The notes under the pieces are model-generated. The model did no database searches, was not told the DNA's origin, and was given only the letters and a program-made list of their open reading frames with translations. Source: an uncultured Phocaeicola sp. (GTDB lineage: Bacteria > Bacteroidota > Bacteroidia > Bacteroidales > Bacteroidaceae). Taken from it: a stretch of DNA of 51,799 nt. Within the stretch, counting starts at the first letter, position 1; every line of letters begins with the position of its first letter. Below, piece by piece: positions 1 through 8,849 of this stretch. The stretch is from positions 1 to 51,799 of the forward strand of contig CALUKX010000011.1 of the NCBI GenBank assembly GCA_944321335.1. Direction: 5' to 3'. The position numbers and the translations under genes are program-made.

Positions 1-58
1 GTTAAGCTTCGTCACGCCGATGGTACTGCGTATTAGTGGGAGAGTAGGTAGTCGCCGT
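1..58 (+). rRNA. rrf: 5S ribosomal RNA, 3' part
   Basis: The first bases match the conserved 3' half of bacterial 5S rRNA: the CACGCCGATGGTACTGCG segment, then the GTGGGAGAGTAGGT segment and a closing CGCCG. The 5' half lies outside the window. The exact mature end is uncertain by a few bases. A terminator follows directly, so this is the end of an rRNA operon transcribed rightward. Confidence 0.88.
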
Positions 59-66
59 CTTACATA

Positions 67-106
67 AGCCTCGAGGTCGGAAGACTTCGGGGCTTTTTCT
101 TTTTTC
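67..106 (+). terminator. rRNA operon terminator
   Basis: A 12-bp stem (67-78 with 83-94, two G:U pairs) closes a GGAA tetraloop and is followed by a T-rich run. It lies just after the 5S rRNA end. Confidence 0.88.
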
Positions 107-117
107 TCTCTTTCCTA

Positions 118-124
118 TACTTTG
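118..124 (+). promoter_or_regulatory. possible pncB -7 box
   Basis: TACTTTG lies about 60 bases before the pncB start. It resembles the Bacteroidetes TAnnTTTG box but is one base shorter, so this is a weak call. Confidence 0.35.
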
Positions 125-183
125 CAACCTGATTTCAAAAAACTATCCGTATATTTACAGGCAAAACTTAAAAATATGTGGAT

Positions 184-1353
184 ATGGTGATCAACTCAAT
201 ATTAGATACTGACCTCTACAAGTTCACGACATCGTACGCTTATATCAAACTTTTCCCTTATGCATCAGGCACATTCACTTTCAAGGACCGTGATGAAACC
301 GTTTATTCAGATGAGTTTGTTTCGGCTTTGAAGGAAGAAATCAAGAACCTTTCGCATGTAGTGTTGCAGGAGAACGAACTGGAATATATGTTCACTCATT
401 GCCGTTTCATACCACGTGTGTACTGGGAATGGCTGTCTTCTTTCCGCTTCGATCCGGAAAAAATAGAAATCAATCTCGATGCGGACGGACATCTGCAGAT
501 GGAAATAACAGATTATATGTATAAGGTGACCTTGTATGAAGTTCCTCTGTTGGCCATCATTTCTGAAATAAAGAACCGGTTCATGAACCGTGTTCCCGAC
601 AAGAATGTCATTCTCGACCGTCTGGTAAGCAAAGTGCACCTGTCGAACGTGCATGCCATGCCATTCTCCGAATTCGGAACACGCCGTCGGTTCTCATTCG
701 AGGTACATGATACGGTTGTTTCCTACCTGAAGCACTATTCGAAATATTGCACCGGTACATCCAACTGTTACCTTGCCATGAAATACGATATGCGTCCGAT
801 GGGAACCCATCCGCACGAATGGTTCATGTTTCATGGAGCACAGTTCGGTTACAAACATGCCAATTATATGGCACTCGAAAACTGGGTGAATGTGTACGAC
901 GGCGACTTGGGAACAGCCTTGAGCGATACCTACACATCCGACTCCTTCCTCAGCAATTTCAGCCGCAAGCAGGCCAAGCTATTCGACGGAGTACGTTGTG
1001 ACTCGGGTGATGAATTTGAATTCATCGACCGGCTCATCGACCGTTATAAGGAGTTGGGCATTGACCCTACTACCAAAACCATCATTTTCAGCAATGCGCT
1101 CGATTTCGAAAAGGCATTGCAGATATTCGACTATTGCAAAGGAAAGATCCGATGCTCGTTCGGAATCGGAACCAACCTGACCAACGATACCGGTTTCCGA
1201 CCTTCGAATATCGTAATGAAACTGTCGCGCTGCAAGATGAATCATAACCAGGAATGGCGCGAATGTGTCAAATTATCAGACGACCTGGGAAAACACATGG
1301 GAAGCAGTGCCGAAGTGGAGGCTTGCCTATATGAATTGCGTCTAAAAGAGTAG
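184..1353 (+). CDS. pncB: nicotinate phosphoribosyltransferase
   Basis: This enzyme converts nicotinate and phosphoribosyl pyrophosphate to nicotinate mononucleotide in the cytoplasmic NAD salvage (Preiss-Handler) pathway. The roughly 390-residue length and family motifs fit: FGTRRRFS near residue 165, TGTSN near 190, and GTHPHEWF near 208. A C-terminal segment with FGIGTNLTND is the phosphate-binding region of the family. I prefer the ATG at 184 over the in-frame GTG at 178, because relatives begin close to the ILDTDLYKFT motif. It stands alone between the rRNA terminator and the leu leader. No clear regulator site is visible. Confidence 0.95.
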   Translation: MVINSILDTDLYKFTTSYAYIKLFPYASGTFTFKDRDETVYSDEFVSALKEEIKNLSHVVLQENELEYMFTHCRFIPRVYWEWLSSFRFDPEKIEINLDADGHLQMEITDYMYKVTLYEVPLLAIISEIKNRFMNRVPDKNVILDRLVSKVHLSNVHAMPFSEFGTRRRFSFEVHDTVVSYLKHYSKYCTGTSNCYLAMKYDMRPMGTHPHEWFMFHGAQFGYKHANYMALENWVNVYDGDLGTALSDTYTSDSFLSNFSRKQAKLFDGVRCDSGDEFEFIDRLIDRYKELGIDPTTKTIIFSNALDFEKALQIFDYCKGKIRCSFGIGTNLTNDTGFRPSNIVMKLSRCKMNHNQEWRECVKLSDDLGKHMGSSAEVEACLYELRLKE

Positions 1354-1400
1354 TTTTACTACGAAATTGTTTTTAAAATGAATAAAAAACTTACATTTTA

Positions 1401-1431
1401 TTTTGATGTATCAAAATATTCCCTACCTTTG
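1401..1431 (+). promoter_or_regulatory. leu operon promoter
   Basis: A TTTTG element at 1401-1405 is followed after 18 bases by TACCTTTG at 1424-1431, a textbook Bacteroidetes -33/-7 pair. Transcription would start near 1438 and give about 30 bases before the leader peptide ATG at 1468. Confidence 0.8.
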
Positions 1432-1467
1432 CATGCGACATCGAAACAATCGGTAACGATATAAATT

Positions 1468-1551
1468 ATGAGTACATTGTTTATACATATTTTGCTAGGC
1501 GGTTTGATTATTCTATTGGTTCAGCCAGTGGGAAGTGAGTCGCACGCATAA
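1468..1551 (+). CDS. Leu/Ile/Val-rich leader peptide of the leu operon
   Basis: This 27-codon open frame lies between the leu promoter and a terminator-like hairpin, in the position of an attenuator leader peptide. It has 6 Leu, 4 Ile and 2 Val codons, 12 of 27, concentrated in codons 4-21; for example codons 8-18 read I-L-L-G-G-L-I-I-L-L-V. Two of the Leu codons are CTA. The stop codon (1549-1551) falls just after the sequence that can pair with the terminator loop region. Translation has not been shown. The call rests on position, composition and the flanking RNA elements. An alternative is a chance hydrophobic small ORF. Confidence 0.72.
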   Translation: MSTLFIHILLGGLIILLVQPVGSESHA

Positions 1552-1610
1552 TTGTATGAACTACATGATATAAAGCCTTTCTCACTTCCCCGTGCGAAAG
1601 GCTTTTTGCT
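1530..1610 (+). promoter_or_regulatory. candidate branched-chain amino acid attenuator
   Basis: Two competing structures are visible. The terminator is a perfect 10-bp stem, AAAGCCTTTC (1572-1581) with GAAAGGCTTT (1596-1605), followed by TTTTT. The competing pairing is GGGAAGTGAG (1530-1539, inside the leader peptide's last codons) with CTCACTTCCC (1581-1590, in the terminator loop), also a perfect 10 bp. A further CGCACG (1541-1546) can pair with CGTGCG (1591-1596). A ribosome stalled at upstream Leu/Ile codons would leave 1530-1539 free to form the antiterminator. A ribosome reaching the stop at 1549 would cover it and allow termination. Confidence 0.72.
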
Positions 1611-1641
1611 TGAATAATAACAATGATAAAGATATTGAATT

Positions 1642-3138
1642 ATGAGTGACAGATTATTTATTTTTGATACGACGTTACGCGACGGGGAGCAGGTTCCCGG
1701 CTGCCAGCTCAATACTGTAGAGAAGATTCAGGTAGCCAAGCAGCTCGAAGCGTTGGGCGTTGATGTGATTGAAGCAGGATTCCCGATTTCCAGCCCGGGT
1801 GATTTCAATTCCGTAATCGAAATCTCAAAAGCCGTAACATGGCCGACCATTTGTGCGCTGACCCGTGCTGTGGAAAAGGATATTGATGTGGCAGCCGACG
1901 CGCTGAAGTTTGCGAAACATAAACGTATCCATACCGGTATCGGTACTTCCGATTCCCATATCAAGTATAAATTCAATTCTACTCGTGAGGAAATCATCGA
2001 ACGTGCGGTGAGAGCTGTCAAATATGCCCGCCGTTATGTGGATGATGTGGAATTCTATGCGGAAGATGCCGGCCGTACTGAAAATGAATATCTGGCTCGT
2101 GTGGTTGAAGCCGTTATCAAGGCCGGAGCTACCGTGGTGAACATTCCGGATACGACCGGTTATTGCTTGCCGGAAGAATACGGAGCCAAAATCAAATACC
2201 TGATGGATCATGTAGACGGTATAGACAAGGCTATCATTTCTACCCACTGCCATAACGACTTGGGTATGGCTACAGCCAATACCATCAGCGGTGTGTTGAA
2301 CGGTGCCCGTCAGGTGGAGGTTACTGTCAACGGTATCGGTGAACGTGCCGGAAATACCTCACTTGAAGAAGTTGCAATGATCTTACGCTGTCATCGTCAT
2401 CTCAATATCGATACAAATATCAATACCCAGAAGATTTATCCGACCAGCCGCATGGTTTCAAGTCTGATGAACATGCCGGTGCAGCCGAACAAGGCAATTG
2501 TGGGACGCAATGCGTTCGCCCACTCATCGGGTATCCATCAGGATGGCGTATTGAAGAATGTGCAGACTTACGAAATCATCGACCCGAAAGATGTGGGTAT
2601 CGACGATAATGCAATCGTATTGACTGCCCGCAGCGGACGTGCTGCTCTGAAGCATCGTTTGAGCGTATTGGGCGTTGAAATGAGTCAGGAAAAACTGGAT
2701 AAGGTTTATGAAGATTTCCTGAAGCTTGCCGACAAGAAGAAGGATATTACTGATGATGATATTTTGGTACTGGCAGGTGCCGACAGAAACGTGAACCACC
2801 ACATCAAGCTGGAATACCTGCAGGTTACAAGCGGCGTGGGCGTACGTTCGGTCGCAAGCCTCGGCTTGAACATTTCGGGCGAATCGTTCGAAGCTGCAGC
2901 TACCGGTAACGGTCCGGTGGATGCTGCCATCAAGGCGGTGAAGAAAATCATCAACCGTCAGATGACGTTGAAGGAATTCACCATCCAGGCTATCAGCAAG
3001 GGTAGTGACGATGTAGGTAAGGTACACATGCAGGTGGAATACGACGGACAGATGTATTATGGTTTCGGTGCCAATACAGACATCGTAGCCGCTTCTGTGG
3101 AAGCTTACATCGACTGTATCAATAAATTCAAGCATTAA
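1642..3138 (+). CDS. leuA: 2-isopropylmalate synthase
   Basis: This is the first committed enzyme of leucine synthesis, condensing acetyl-CoA with 2-oxoisovalerate. At 498 residues it has the usual layout: a catalytic TIM barrel beginning with DTTLRDGEQ (residues 9-17), the metal-binding HCHND motif near 202, [12 protein letters not shown] near 233, and a C-terminal LeuA allosteric domain that normally gives feedback inhibition by leucine. It is the first structural gene after the leader peptide and attenuator, and starts about 35 bases after the terminator T-run. leuC follows 34 bases downstream. Transcription control through the leader is inferred; leucine feedback is a family property. Confidence 0.96.
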   Translation: MSDRLFIFDTTLRDGEQVPGCQLNTVEKIQVAKQLEALGVDVIEAGFPISSPGDFNSVIEISKAVTWPTICALTRAVEKDIDVAADALKFAKHKRIHTGIGTSDSHIKYKFNSTREEIIERAVRAVKYARRYVDDVEFYAEDAGRTENEYLARVVEAVIKAGATVVNIPDTTGYCLPEEYGAKIKYLMDHVDGIDKAIISTHCHNDLGMATANTISGVLNGARQVEVTVNGIGERAGNTSLEEVAMILRCHRHLNIDTNINTQKIYPTSRMVSSLMNMPVQPNKAIVGRNAFAHSSGIHQDGVLKNVQTYEIIDPKDVGIDDNAIVLTARSGRAALKHRLSVLGVEMSQEKLDKVYEDFLKLADKKKDITDDDILVLAGADRNVNHHIKLEYLQVTSGVGVRSVASLGLNISGESFEAAATGNGPVDAAIKAVKKIINRQMTLKEFTIQAISKGSDDVGKVHMQVEYDGQMYYGFGANTDIVAASVEAYIDCINKFKH

Positions 3139-3172
3139 AAAACGATTAAACTAGATAAAAATCAGAACGAAT

Positions 3173-4570
3173 ATGGCTAATACATTATTTGACAAAATCT
3201 GGGATGCACACGTAGTGCAGAAGGTAGAAGATGGACCTACCCAATTATATATCGATCGTCTTTATTGTCACGAAGTGACCAGTCCGCAGGCTTTTGCTGG
3301 CATGCGTGCCCGTGGTCTGAAATGTTTCCGTCCGGAACGTATCTTCTGTATGCCGGACCACAACACTCCGACTCACGACCAGGACAAACCGATTGAAGAT
3401 CCTGTTTCAAAGACTCAGGTAGATACCCTGGCAAAGAATGCCGCTGATTTCGGTTTGACTCACTTCGGTATGATGAACAAGAAGAACGGTATCATCCACG
3501 TGGTTGGTCCGGAAAGAGGTCTGACTCTGCCGGGTATGACTATCGTATGCGGTGACTCACATACTTCTACCCACGGTGCGATGGGTGCCGTAGCCTTTGG
3601 TATCGGTACTTCGGAAGTGGAAATGGTAATGGCTTCGCAGTGTATCCTTCAGGCTCGTCCGAAAACCATGCGTATCACTATCGACGGAAAGTTGGGCAAG
3701 GGCGTTACTGCCAAGGACGTGGCTCTGTACATGATGTCAAAAATGACAACCAGCGGTGCTACCGGTTACTTCGTGGAATATGCAGGTGAAGCTGTACGCA
3801 GCCTGACAATGGAAGGCCGTCTGACTCTGTGTAACCTTTCTATCGAAATGGGTGCACGTGGCGGTATGATTGCTCCGGATGAAGTAACATTCGAATACAT
3901 CAAGGGTCGTGAATATGCTCCTAAGGGTGAAGAATGGGACAAGGCTCTGGCTTACTGGAAGACCTTGAAGAGCGATGACGATGCCGTATTCGACAAAGAA
4001 GTGCGCTATGACGCAGCCGATATCCAGCCGATGATCACTTACGGTACCAATCCGGGTATGGGTATGGGCATTACATCGAACATTCCTACTACAGAAGGCA
4101 TGAGCGATGTGGAAAAAGGTTCGTTCGAAAAATCAATGCATTATATGGGATTCCAGGCAGGTGAATCATTGCTGGGCAAGAAGGTCGACTATGTATTCCT
4201 GGGAGCATGTACCAACGGTCGTATCGAAGACTTCCGTGCATTCGCATCGCTCGTGAAAGGACGCAAGAAAGCCGACAACATCATCGCATGGCTGGTTCCG
4301 GGTTCTTGGATGGTAGACGAACAGATCCGTCAGGAAGGTCTGGACAAGATTTTGGAAGAAGCCGGATTCGAAATCCGTCAGCCGGGATGTTCTGCATGTC
4401 TGGCTATGAACGACGACAAGATTCCGGCAGGCAAGTATGCCGTATCTACCAGCAACCGTAACTTCGAAGGTCGTCAGGGACCGGGTTCACGTACTTTGCT
4501 GGCTAGTCCGCTGACTGCCGCAGCTGCTGCAGTAACAGGTGTAATCACTGATCCAAGAACATTAATGTAA
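3173..4570 (+). CDS. leuC: 3-isopropylmalate dehydratase large subunit
   Basis: Large subunit of isopropylmalate isomerase, a 4Fe-4S aconitase-family enzyme that works with LeuD to interconvert 2- and 3-isopropylmalate. It may also act on citramalate derivatives in isoleucine synthesis. Cluster ligands are visible: Cys346 (GACTNGR) and Cys406/Cys409 (CSAC). The substrate loop [13 protein letters not shown] begins at residue 126. The 465-residue length is standard. leuD follows after 15 bases, so the two subunits are almost certainly made from one message. Confidence 0.97.
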   Translation: MANTLFDKIWDAHVVQKVEDGPTQLYIDRLYCHEVTSPQAFAGMRARGLKCFRPERIFCMPDHNTPTHDQDKPIEDPVSKTQVDTLAKNAADFGLTHFGMMNKKNGIIHVVGPERGLTLPGMTIVCGDSHTSTHGAMGAVAFGIGTSEVEMVMASQCILQARPKTMRITIDGKLGKGVTAKDVALYMMSKMTTSGATGYFVEYAGEAVRSLTMEGRLTLCNLSIEMGARGGMIAPDEVTFEYIKGREYAPKGEEWDKALAYWKTLKSDDDAVFDKEVRYDAADIQPMITYGTNPGMGMGITSNIPTTEGMSDVEKGSFEKSMHYMGFQAGESLLGKKVDYVFLGACTNGRIEDFRAFASLVKGRKKADNIIAWLVPGSWMVDEQIRQEGLDKILEEAGFEIRQPGCSACLAMNDDKIPAGKYAVSTSNRNFEGRQGPGSRTLLASPLTAAAAAVTGVITDPRTLM

Positions 4571-4585
4571 AAAACAGAAAGACCT

Positions 4586-5182
4586 ATGAAACAGAAATTC
4601 AATATAATTACAAGTACTTGTATTCCTCTTCCTTTGGAAAACGTAGATACCGACCAGATTATTCCTGCTCGCTTCCTGAAAGCGACGACACGTGAAGAAA
4701 AGTTCTTCGGTGACAACCTTTTCCGCGACTGGCGCTACAATCCGGACGGTTCACTGAACAAGGATTTCGTGTTGAACGACCCGACCTACAGCGGTCAGAT
4801 TCTGGTTGCCGGAAAGAACTTCGGTAGCGGCTCGAGCCGTGAGCATGCAGCTTGGGCTATCGCAGGATACGGTTTCCGTGTCGTAGTATCGAGCTTCTTC
4901 GCCGATATCCACAAAAACAACGAACTGAACAATTTCGTGCTTCCGGTTGTAGTAAGCGAAGGATTCTTGAAAGAGCTCTTCGATTCTATCTACGCTAATC
5001 CGAAAATGGAAGTGGAAGTTAACTTACCTGAACAGACTATAACTAACAAGGCTACCGGAAAATCGGAAAAATTCGAAATCAACGCTTACAAGAAACATTG
5101 CCTGATGAACGGATTGGACGATATCGACTTCCTGGTAGAAAACAAAGACAAGATTGAAGCCTTCGAAGCTTCACGCAAATAA
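4586..5182 (+). CDS. leuD: 3-isopropylmalate dehydratase small subunit
   Basis: Small swivel-domain subunit of isopropylmalate isomerase and partner of LeuC. At 198 residues it is the E. coli-like long form. NVDTDQIIPARFLK near the N terminus and NFGSGSSREHA near residue 80 are the substrate-binding loops of the family. It lies 15 bases after leuC and 16 bases before the next synthase gene. Nothing in it looks unusual. Confidence 0.96.
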   Translation: MKQKFNIITSTCIPLPLENVDTDQIIPARFLKATTREEKFFGDNLFRDWRYNPDGSLNKDFVLNDPTYSGQILVAGKNFGSGSSREHAAWAIAGYGFRVVVSSFFADIHKNNELNNFVLPVVVSEGFLKELFDSIYANPKMEVEVNLPEQTITNKATGKSEKFEINAYKKHCLMNGLDDIDFLVENKDKIEAFEASRK

Positions 5183-5198
5183 GAAAGGAATCGGATAA

Positions 5199-6728
5199 AT
5201 GATAAAAAATCATCCCAGAATAGAAATCATGGATACGACGCTCCGCGACGGTGAACAGACCAGCGGAGTATCGTTCGTTCCCCATGAAAAGCTGATGATT
5301 GCCCGTTTACTGCTTGAGGATCTGAGAGTCGACCGTATCGAGGTCGCTTCGGCCCGTGTGTCGGAAGGGGAGTTCGAGGCTGTCAAGATGATATGCGACT
5401 GGGCGAAACGCCGGGATATGTTGTCGCATGTGGAGGTTTTGGGATTTGTCGACGGGAATGTTTCGGTTGATTGGATTTACGATGCGGGCTGCCGTGTCAT
5501 CAACCTGCTGACCAAAGGTTCGGAAAAACATTGCAAGTATCAGCTGAAGAAAACCCTGCAGGAGCATATTGCCGATATCCTTGGTGTCGTGAAGTATGCA
5601 TTGGGCAAGGGAATGGATGTGAATGTTTATCTGGAAGATTGGAGTAACGGAATCAAGGACACTCCCGAATATGTGTTCGGTCTGGTCGACGGATTGAAGG
5701 ATAGCGGCATCAAACGTTTTATGTTGCCTGATACATTGGGTATCCTGAATCCGTTGCAGGTAATCGAATTCATGCGCAAGATGAAGAAGCGCTATCCCGA
5801 TCTGCATTTCGACTTCCATGCCCATAATGATTATGATCTGGCTGTAAGTAATGTCCTGGCTGCTGTATTGAGTGGTGTAAGAGGTTTGCATACCACTATC
5901 AACGGGCTGGGTGAACGTGCCGGAAATGCACCGCTTGCCAGTGTACAGGCTATCCTGAAGGATCATTTCCATGCCATTACCAATATCGATGAAAGCCGTC
6001 TGAATGACGTGAGCCGTGTAGTTGAATCGTATTCGGGCATTACGATACCGGCCAACAAACCGATTGTAGGTGACAGCGTGTTTACGCAGGTTGCCGGTGT
6101 TCATGCCGACGGCGACAACAAGAACAACCTCTATTGCAACGATCTGTTGCCGGAACGTTTCGGACGTGTCCGTGAATATGCCTTGGGCAAGACCTCAGGA
6201 AAGGCGAATATCCGCAAGAACCTTGAAAGCCTCGGACTCGAGCTTGATGAGGATTCGATGAAGAAGGTGACAGAGCGTATCATCGAACTCGGCGACAAGA
6301 AAGAGCTGGTTACTCAGGAGGATCTGCCTTATATCATTTCGGATGTGTTGAAACACGATGGTGCCGAAAACAAGGTCAAACTGTTGAGCTATTTCGTTAC
6401 ACTGACCCGCGGACTGAAACCGATGGCTTCATTGAGCATCGAAATCAATGGGAAAATTTACCAGGAAAGTTCCTCCGGTGATGGTCAGTATGACGCTTTC
6501 GTACGTGCCTTGCGCAAGATCTACAAAGGTACTTTGGAACGTAAGTTCCCGATGCTTACCAATTATGCGGTAACCATTCCGCCGGGCGGTCGTACAGACG
6601 CTTTCGTGCAGACCGTAATTACCTGGAGCTACGAAGGCCGTGTATTCCGTACACGTGGTCTGGATGCCGACCAGACAGAAGCGGCCATCAAGGCGACAAT
6701 TAAAATGTTGAATATTATAGAAGATTAA
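5199..6728 (+). CDS. alpha-isopropylmalate/citramalate synthase family protein
   Basis: A second member of the LeuA/homocitrate synthase family, 509 residues and clearly diverged from leuA in the same operon. The DTTLRDGEQ signature is at residues 12-20, the metal-binding HAHND at about 207-211, and GLGERAGN follows. The C-terminal part (from about 385) looks like a LeuA-type regulatory domain. Its place between leuD and leuB makes (R)-citramalate synthase (CimA: pyruvate plus acetyl-CoA, feeding isoleucine synthesis through LeuCD and LeuB) the most likely role. That substrate assignment is inference; a second isopropylmalate synthase or a homocitrate synthase are alternatives. Confidence 0.85.
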   Translation: MIKNHPRIEIMDTTLRDGEQTSGVSFVPHEKLMIARLLLEDLRVDRIEVASARVSEGEFEAVKMICDWAKRRDMLSHVEVLGFVDGNVSVDWIYDAGCRVINLLTKGSEKHCKYQLKKTLQEHIADILGVVKYALGKGMDVNVYLEDWSNGIKDTPEYVFGLVDGLKDSGIKRFMLPDTLGILNPLQVIEFMRKMKKRYPDLHFDFHAHNDYDLAVSNVLAAVLSGVRGLHTTINGLGERAGNAPLASVQAILKDHFHAITNIDESRLNDVSRVVESYSGITIPANKPIVGDSVFTQVAGVHADGDNKNNLYCNDLLPERFGRVREYALGKTSGKANIRKNLESLGLELDEDSMKKVTERIIELGDKKELVTQEDLPYIISDVLKHDGAENKVKLLSYFVTLTRGLKPMASLSIEINGKIYQESSSGDGQYDAFVRALRKIYKGTLERKFPMLTNYAVTIPPGGRTDAFVQTVITWSYEGRVFRTRGLDADQTEAAIKATIKMLNIIED

Positions 6729-6742
6729 AACAGTATAAGACT

Positions 6743-7804
6743 ATGGATTTTAAAATAGCTGTATTAGCTGGTGACGGTATCGGTCCTGAAATCTCTGTTC
6801 AGGGCGTTGACGTGATGACTGCCGTTTGTGAGAAATTTGGACACAAAGTAAGTTACGAATATGCATTGTGCGGTGCTCATGCAATCGATGAAGTGGGTGA
6901 CCCTTTCCCTGAAAAGACTTACGAAATCTGTAAGAATGCAGATGCTGTATTGTTCTCTGCTGTAGGTGATCCGAAATTCGACAATGACCCTACTGCAAAG
7001 GTTCGCCCGGAGCAGGGTCTGTTGGCAATGCGTAAGAAACTGGGTTTGTTTGCCAATATCCGTCCGGTACAGACATTCAGCTGCCTGCTGCACAAATCGC
7101 CGTTGCGTAAAGAACTGGTTGAAGGTGCCGATTTCATCTGTATCCGTGAGCTGACCGGTGGTATGTATTTCGGTGAAAAATATCAGGACAACGACAAGGC
7201 ATACGACACCAACATGTATACCCGTCCGGAAATCGAACGTATCCTGAAGGTAGGTTTCGAATACGCGATGAAACGCCGCAAGCACCTGACTGTAGTTGAT
7301 AAGGCCAATGTCTTGGCTTCATCTCGTCTGTGGCGTCAGATTGCTCAGGAAATGGCTCCCAAGTATCCGGAAGTTACAACCGACTATATGTATGTAGACA
7401 ACGCAGCTATGCGTATGATTCAGGAACCTACATTCTTCGATGTTATGGTAACAGAAAATACATTCGGTGATATCCTGACCGATGAAGGCTCTGTAATCAG
7501 CGGTTCAATGGGTCTGCTGCCGTCTGCATCGACAGGTGAAAGCACTCCGGTATTCGAACCGATCCACGGTTCATGGCCACAGGCTAAAGGCTTGAACATC
7601 GCCAACCCGTTGGCTCAGATCTTATCTGTTGCCATGTTGTTCGAATACTTCGACTGCAAGGAAGAAGGTGCTTTGATCCGTAAGGCTGTCGACGCTTCTC
7701 TGGACGCCAACGTTCGTACTCCTGAAATTCAGGTTGAAGGCGGTGCGAAATATGGAACAAAAGAAGTCGGAGCATGGATTGTCGACTATATCAAGAAAGC
7801 ATAA
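6743..7804 (+). CDS. leuB: 3-isopropylmalate dehydrogenase
   Basis: NAD-dependent oxidative decarboxylation of 3-isopropylmalate to 2-oxoisocaproate, the last dedicated step before transamination to leucine. The 353-residue length is typical. GDGIGPE near residue 10, the DKANVL segment near 190, and [25 protein letters not shown] near 235 are the decarboxylating dehydrogenase signatures. It is the last gene of the operon, 14 bases after the citramalate synthase-like gene, with a strong terminator about 25 bases downstream. The same enzyme family can act on 3-methylmalate in the citramalate route. Confidence 0.96.
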   Translation: MDFKIAVLAGDGIGPEISVQGVDVMTAVCEKFGHKVSYEYALCGAHAIDEVGDPFPEKTYEICKNADAVLFSAVGDPKFDNDPTAKVRPEQGLLAMRKKLGLFANIRPVQTFSCLLHKSPLRKELVEGADFICIRELTGGMYFGEKYQDNDKAYDTNMYTRPEIERILKVGFEYAMKRRKHLTVVDKANVLASSRLWRQIAQEMAPKYPEVTTDYMYVDNAAMRMIQEPTFFDVMVTENTFGDILTDEGSVISGSMGLLPSASTGESTPVFEPIHGSWPQAKGLNIANPLAQILSVAMLFEYFDCKEEGALIRKAVDASLDANVRTPEIQVEGGAKYGTKEVGAWIVDYIKKA

Positions 7805-7827
7805 TACCTTGATTTTCTATATGGCGG

Positions 7828-7860
7828 AAAAGATGTGTCGTTGGTCGGCACATCTTTTTT
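7828..7860 (+). terminator. leu operon terminator
   Basis: AAAAGATGTG (7828-7837) pairs with CACATCTTTT (7849-7858), followed by more Ts. It lies 24 bases after the leuB stop. Confidence 0.88.
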
Positions 7861-7934
7861 TATGCCTGAACGTCAACGAATGTTCAAACATGAAAAAACT
7901 TTTTAATAACGGTCGGGACGACGGATTATTCCAT

Positions 7935-7942
7935 TACCTTTG
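7935..7942 (+). promoter_or_regulatory. -7 box of the TPR gene
   Basis: TACCTTTG lies 27 bases before the ATG at 7970. This supports that ATG over the in-frame TTG at 7940, which would overlap the promoter. Confidence 0.7.
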
Positions 7943-7969
7943 TCGGAAACGAACGATAAACGAAGATTC

Positions 7970-8791
7970 ATGAGAAAACTGATACTCCTTTCATTGCTGC
8001 TTTGTGCGATGTCGGCGGTAAAGGGCCAATCGTATAGTGAACTGGTGGAAAAGGCTATGGATTATACCTTGAAAGACAGCTTGGCACAGGCTGAGGAATT
8101 ATACAAGGAAGCATTGAAGCTTGATCCGAAAAATGCACGGAATGCATTGCTGTTTTCCAATCTGGGAACCGTTCAGAAACGGATGGGACGGTTGGACGAT
8201 GCCATTGAATCGTATACCATGGCATTGAATATCACTCCCTATGCCACTGCCATATTGCTGAACCGTGCTTCCATCTATATGGAAAAAGGGTTTCGGGAAA
8301 AGGCGTATCTGGATTATTGCAATGTCATCGATCTGTTGCCTAACGACAAGGAAGCCCGTTTGATGCGGGCCTATATCTATATGTACCGCCGGCAATACAA
8401 GGAAGCCCGTATCGATTATAATGTAGTGGTTGGAGAGGATGCACAAAATATGACGGCACGTCTGGGACTTGTAATGCTCGACCAGAAAGAAGGAAGGTTT
8501 CAGTCGGCCATCGAATCCTTGAATCTGCTGATCAATGAAAATCCACGGGAAGCCATGCTGCTGAAGATGCGTGCCAATATCGAACTGGAGCAGAAATATC
8601 CTGAACTGGCATTGATGGATTTGGAAGAGGCGGCTAGGGTAGATACTAAAGATGCCGATATATGGGTGATGATCGGCGATATCCAACTGGAACTGAAAAA
8701 TAAAGGAAAAGCTAAAGAAGCCTATGAGAAGGCAATTGCTTTGGGAATCCCTCGGCTTAATCTGGCTGAACAACTGAAGAATTGCAGGTAA
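7970..8791 (+). CDS. secreted tetratricopeptide repeat protein
   Basis: A 273-residue protein with a cleavable-looking signal peptide (MRKLILLSLLLCAMSAVKGQ), followed by consecutive TPR helical pairs from about residue 25 to the C terminus. Examples are the A-E-L-Y-K-E-A-L-K-L-D-P repeat near residue 45 and the A-K-E-A-Y-E-K-A-I-A-L-G repeat near the end. TPR proteins are scaffolds for protein contacts; no catalytic domain is present and the partner is unknown. The export signal places it in the periplasm or envelope. It has its own promoter and appears to be a single-gene unit that converges on recQ. Confidence 0.85.
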   Translation: MRKLILLSLLLCAMSAVKGQSYSELVEKAMDYTLKDSLAQAEELYKEALKLDPKNARNALLFSNLGTVQKRMGRLDDAIESYTMALNITPYATAILLNRASIYMEKGFREKAYLDYCNVIDLLPNDKEARLMRAYIYMYRRQYKEARIDYNVVVGEDAQNMTARLGLVMLDQKEGRFQSAIESLNLLINENPREAMLLKMRANIELEQKYPELALMDLEEAARVDTKDADIWVMIGDIQLELKNKGKAKEAYEKAIALGIPRLNLAEQLKNCR

Positions 8792-8798
8792 GGATATT

Positions 8799-8849
8799 GT
8801 ACAACGGCGTAATAACCCGGAAAGGACTGTTCCACCGTTGTACTTTTAT
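8799..8849 (+). terminator. terminator of the TPR gene
   Basis: GTACAACGG (8799-8807) pairs with CCGTTGTAC (8835-8843), followed by TTTTAT. The loop is long (27 bases). It lies between convergent genes; a T-run is present only on the plus side. Confidence 0.6.

Noticed and set aside
1353-1395. pncB terminator
   Set aside because: Only a tiny GTAGT/ACTAC hairpin near 1353-1365 with distant Ts; not convincing.
5307-6104. 265-codon open frame on the minus strand
   Set aside because: It lies wholly antisense to the citramalate synthase-like gene, whose protein has clear catalytic motifs; the antisense translation shows no family features.
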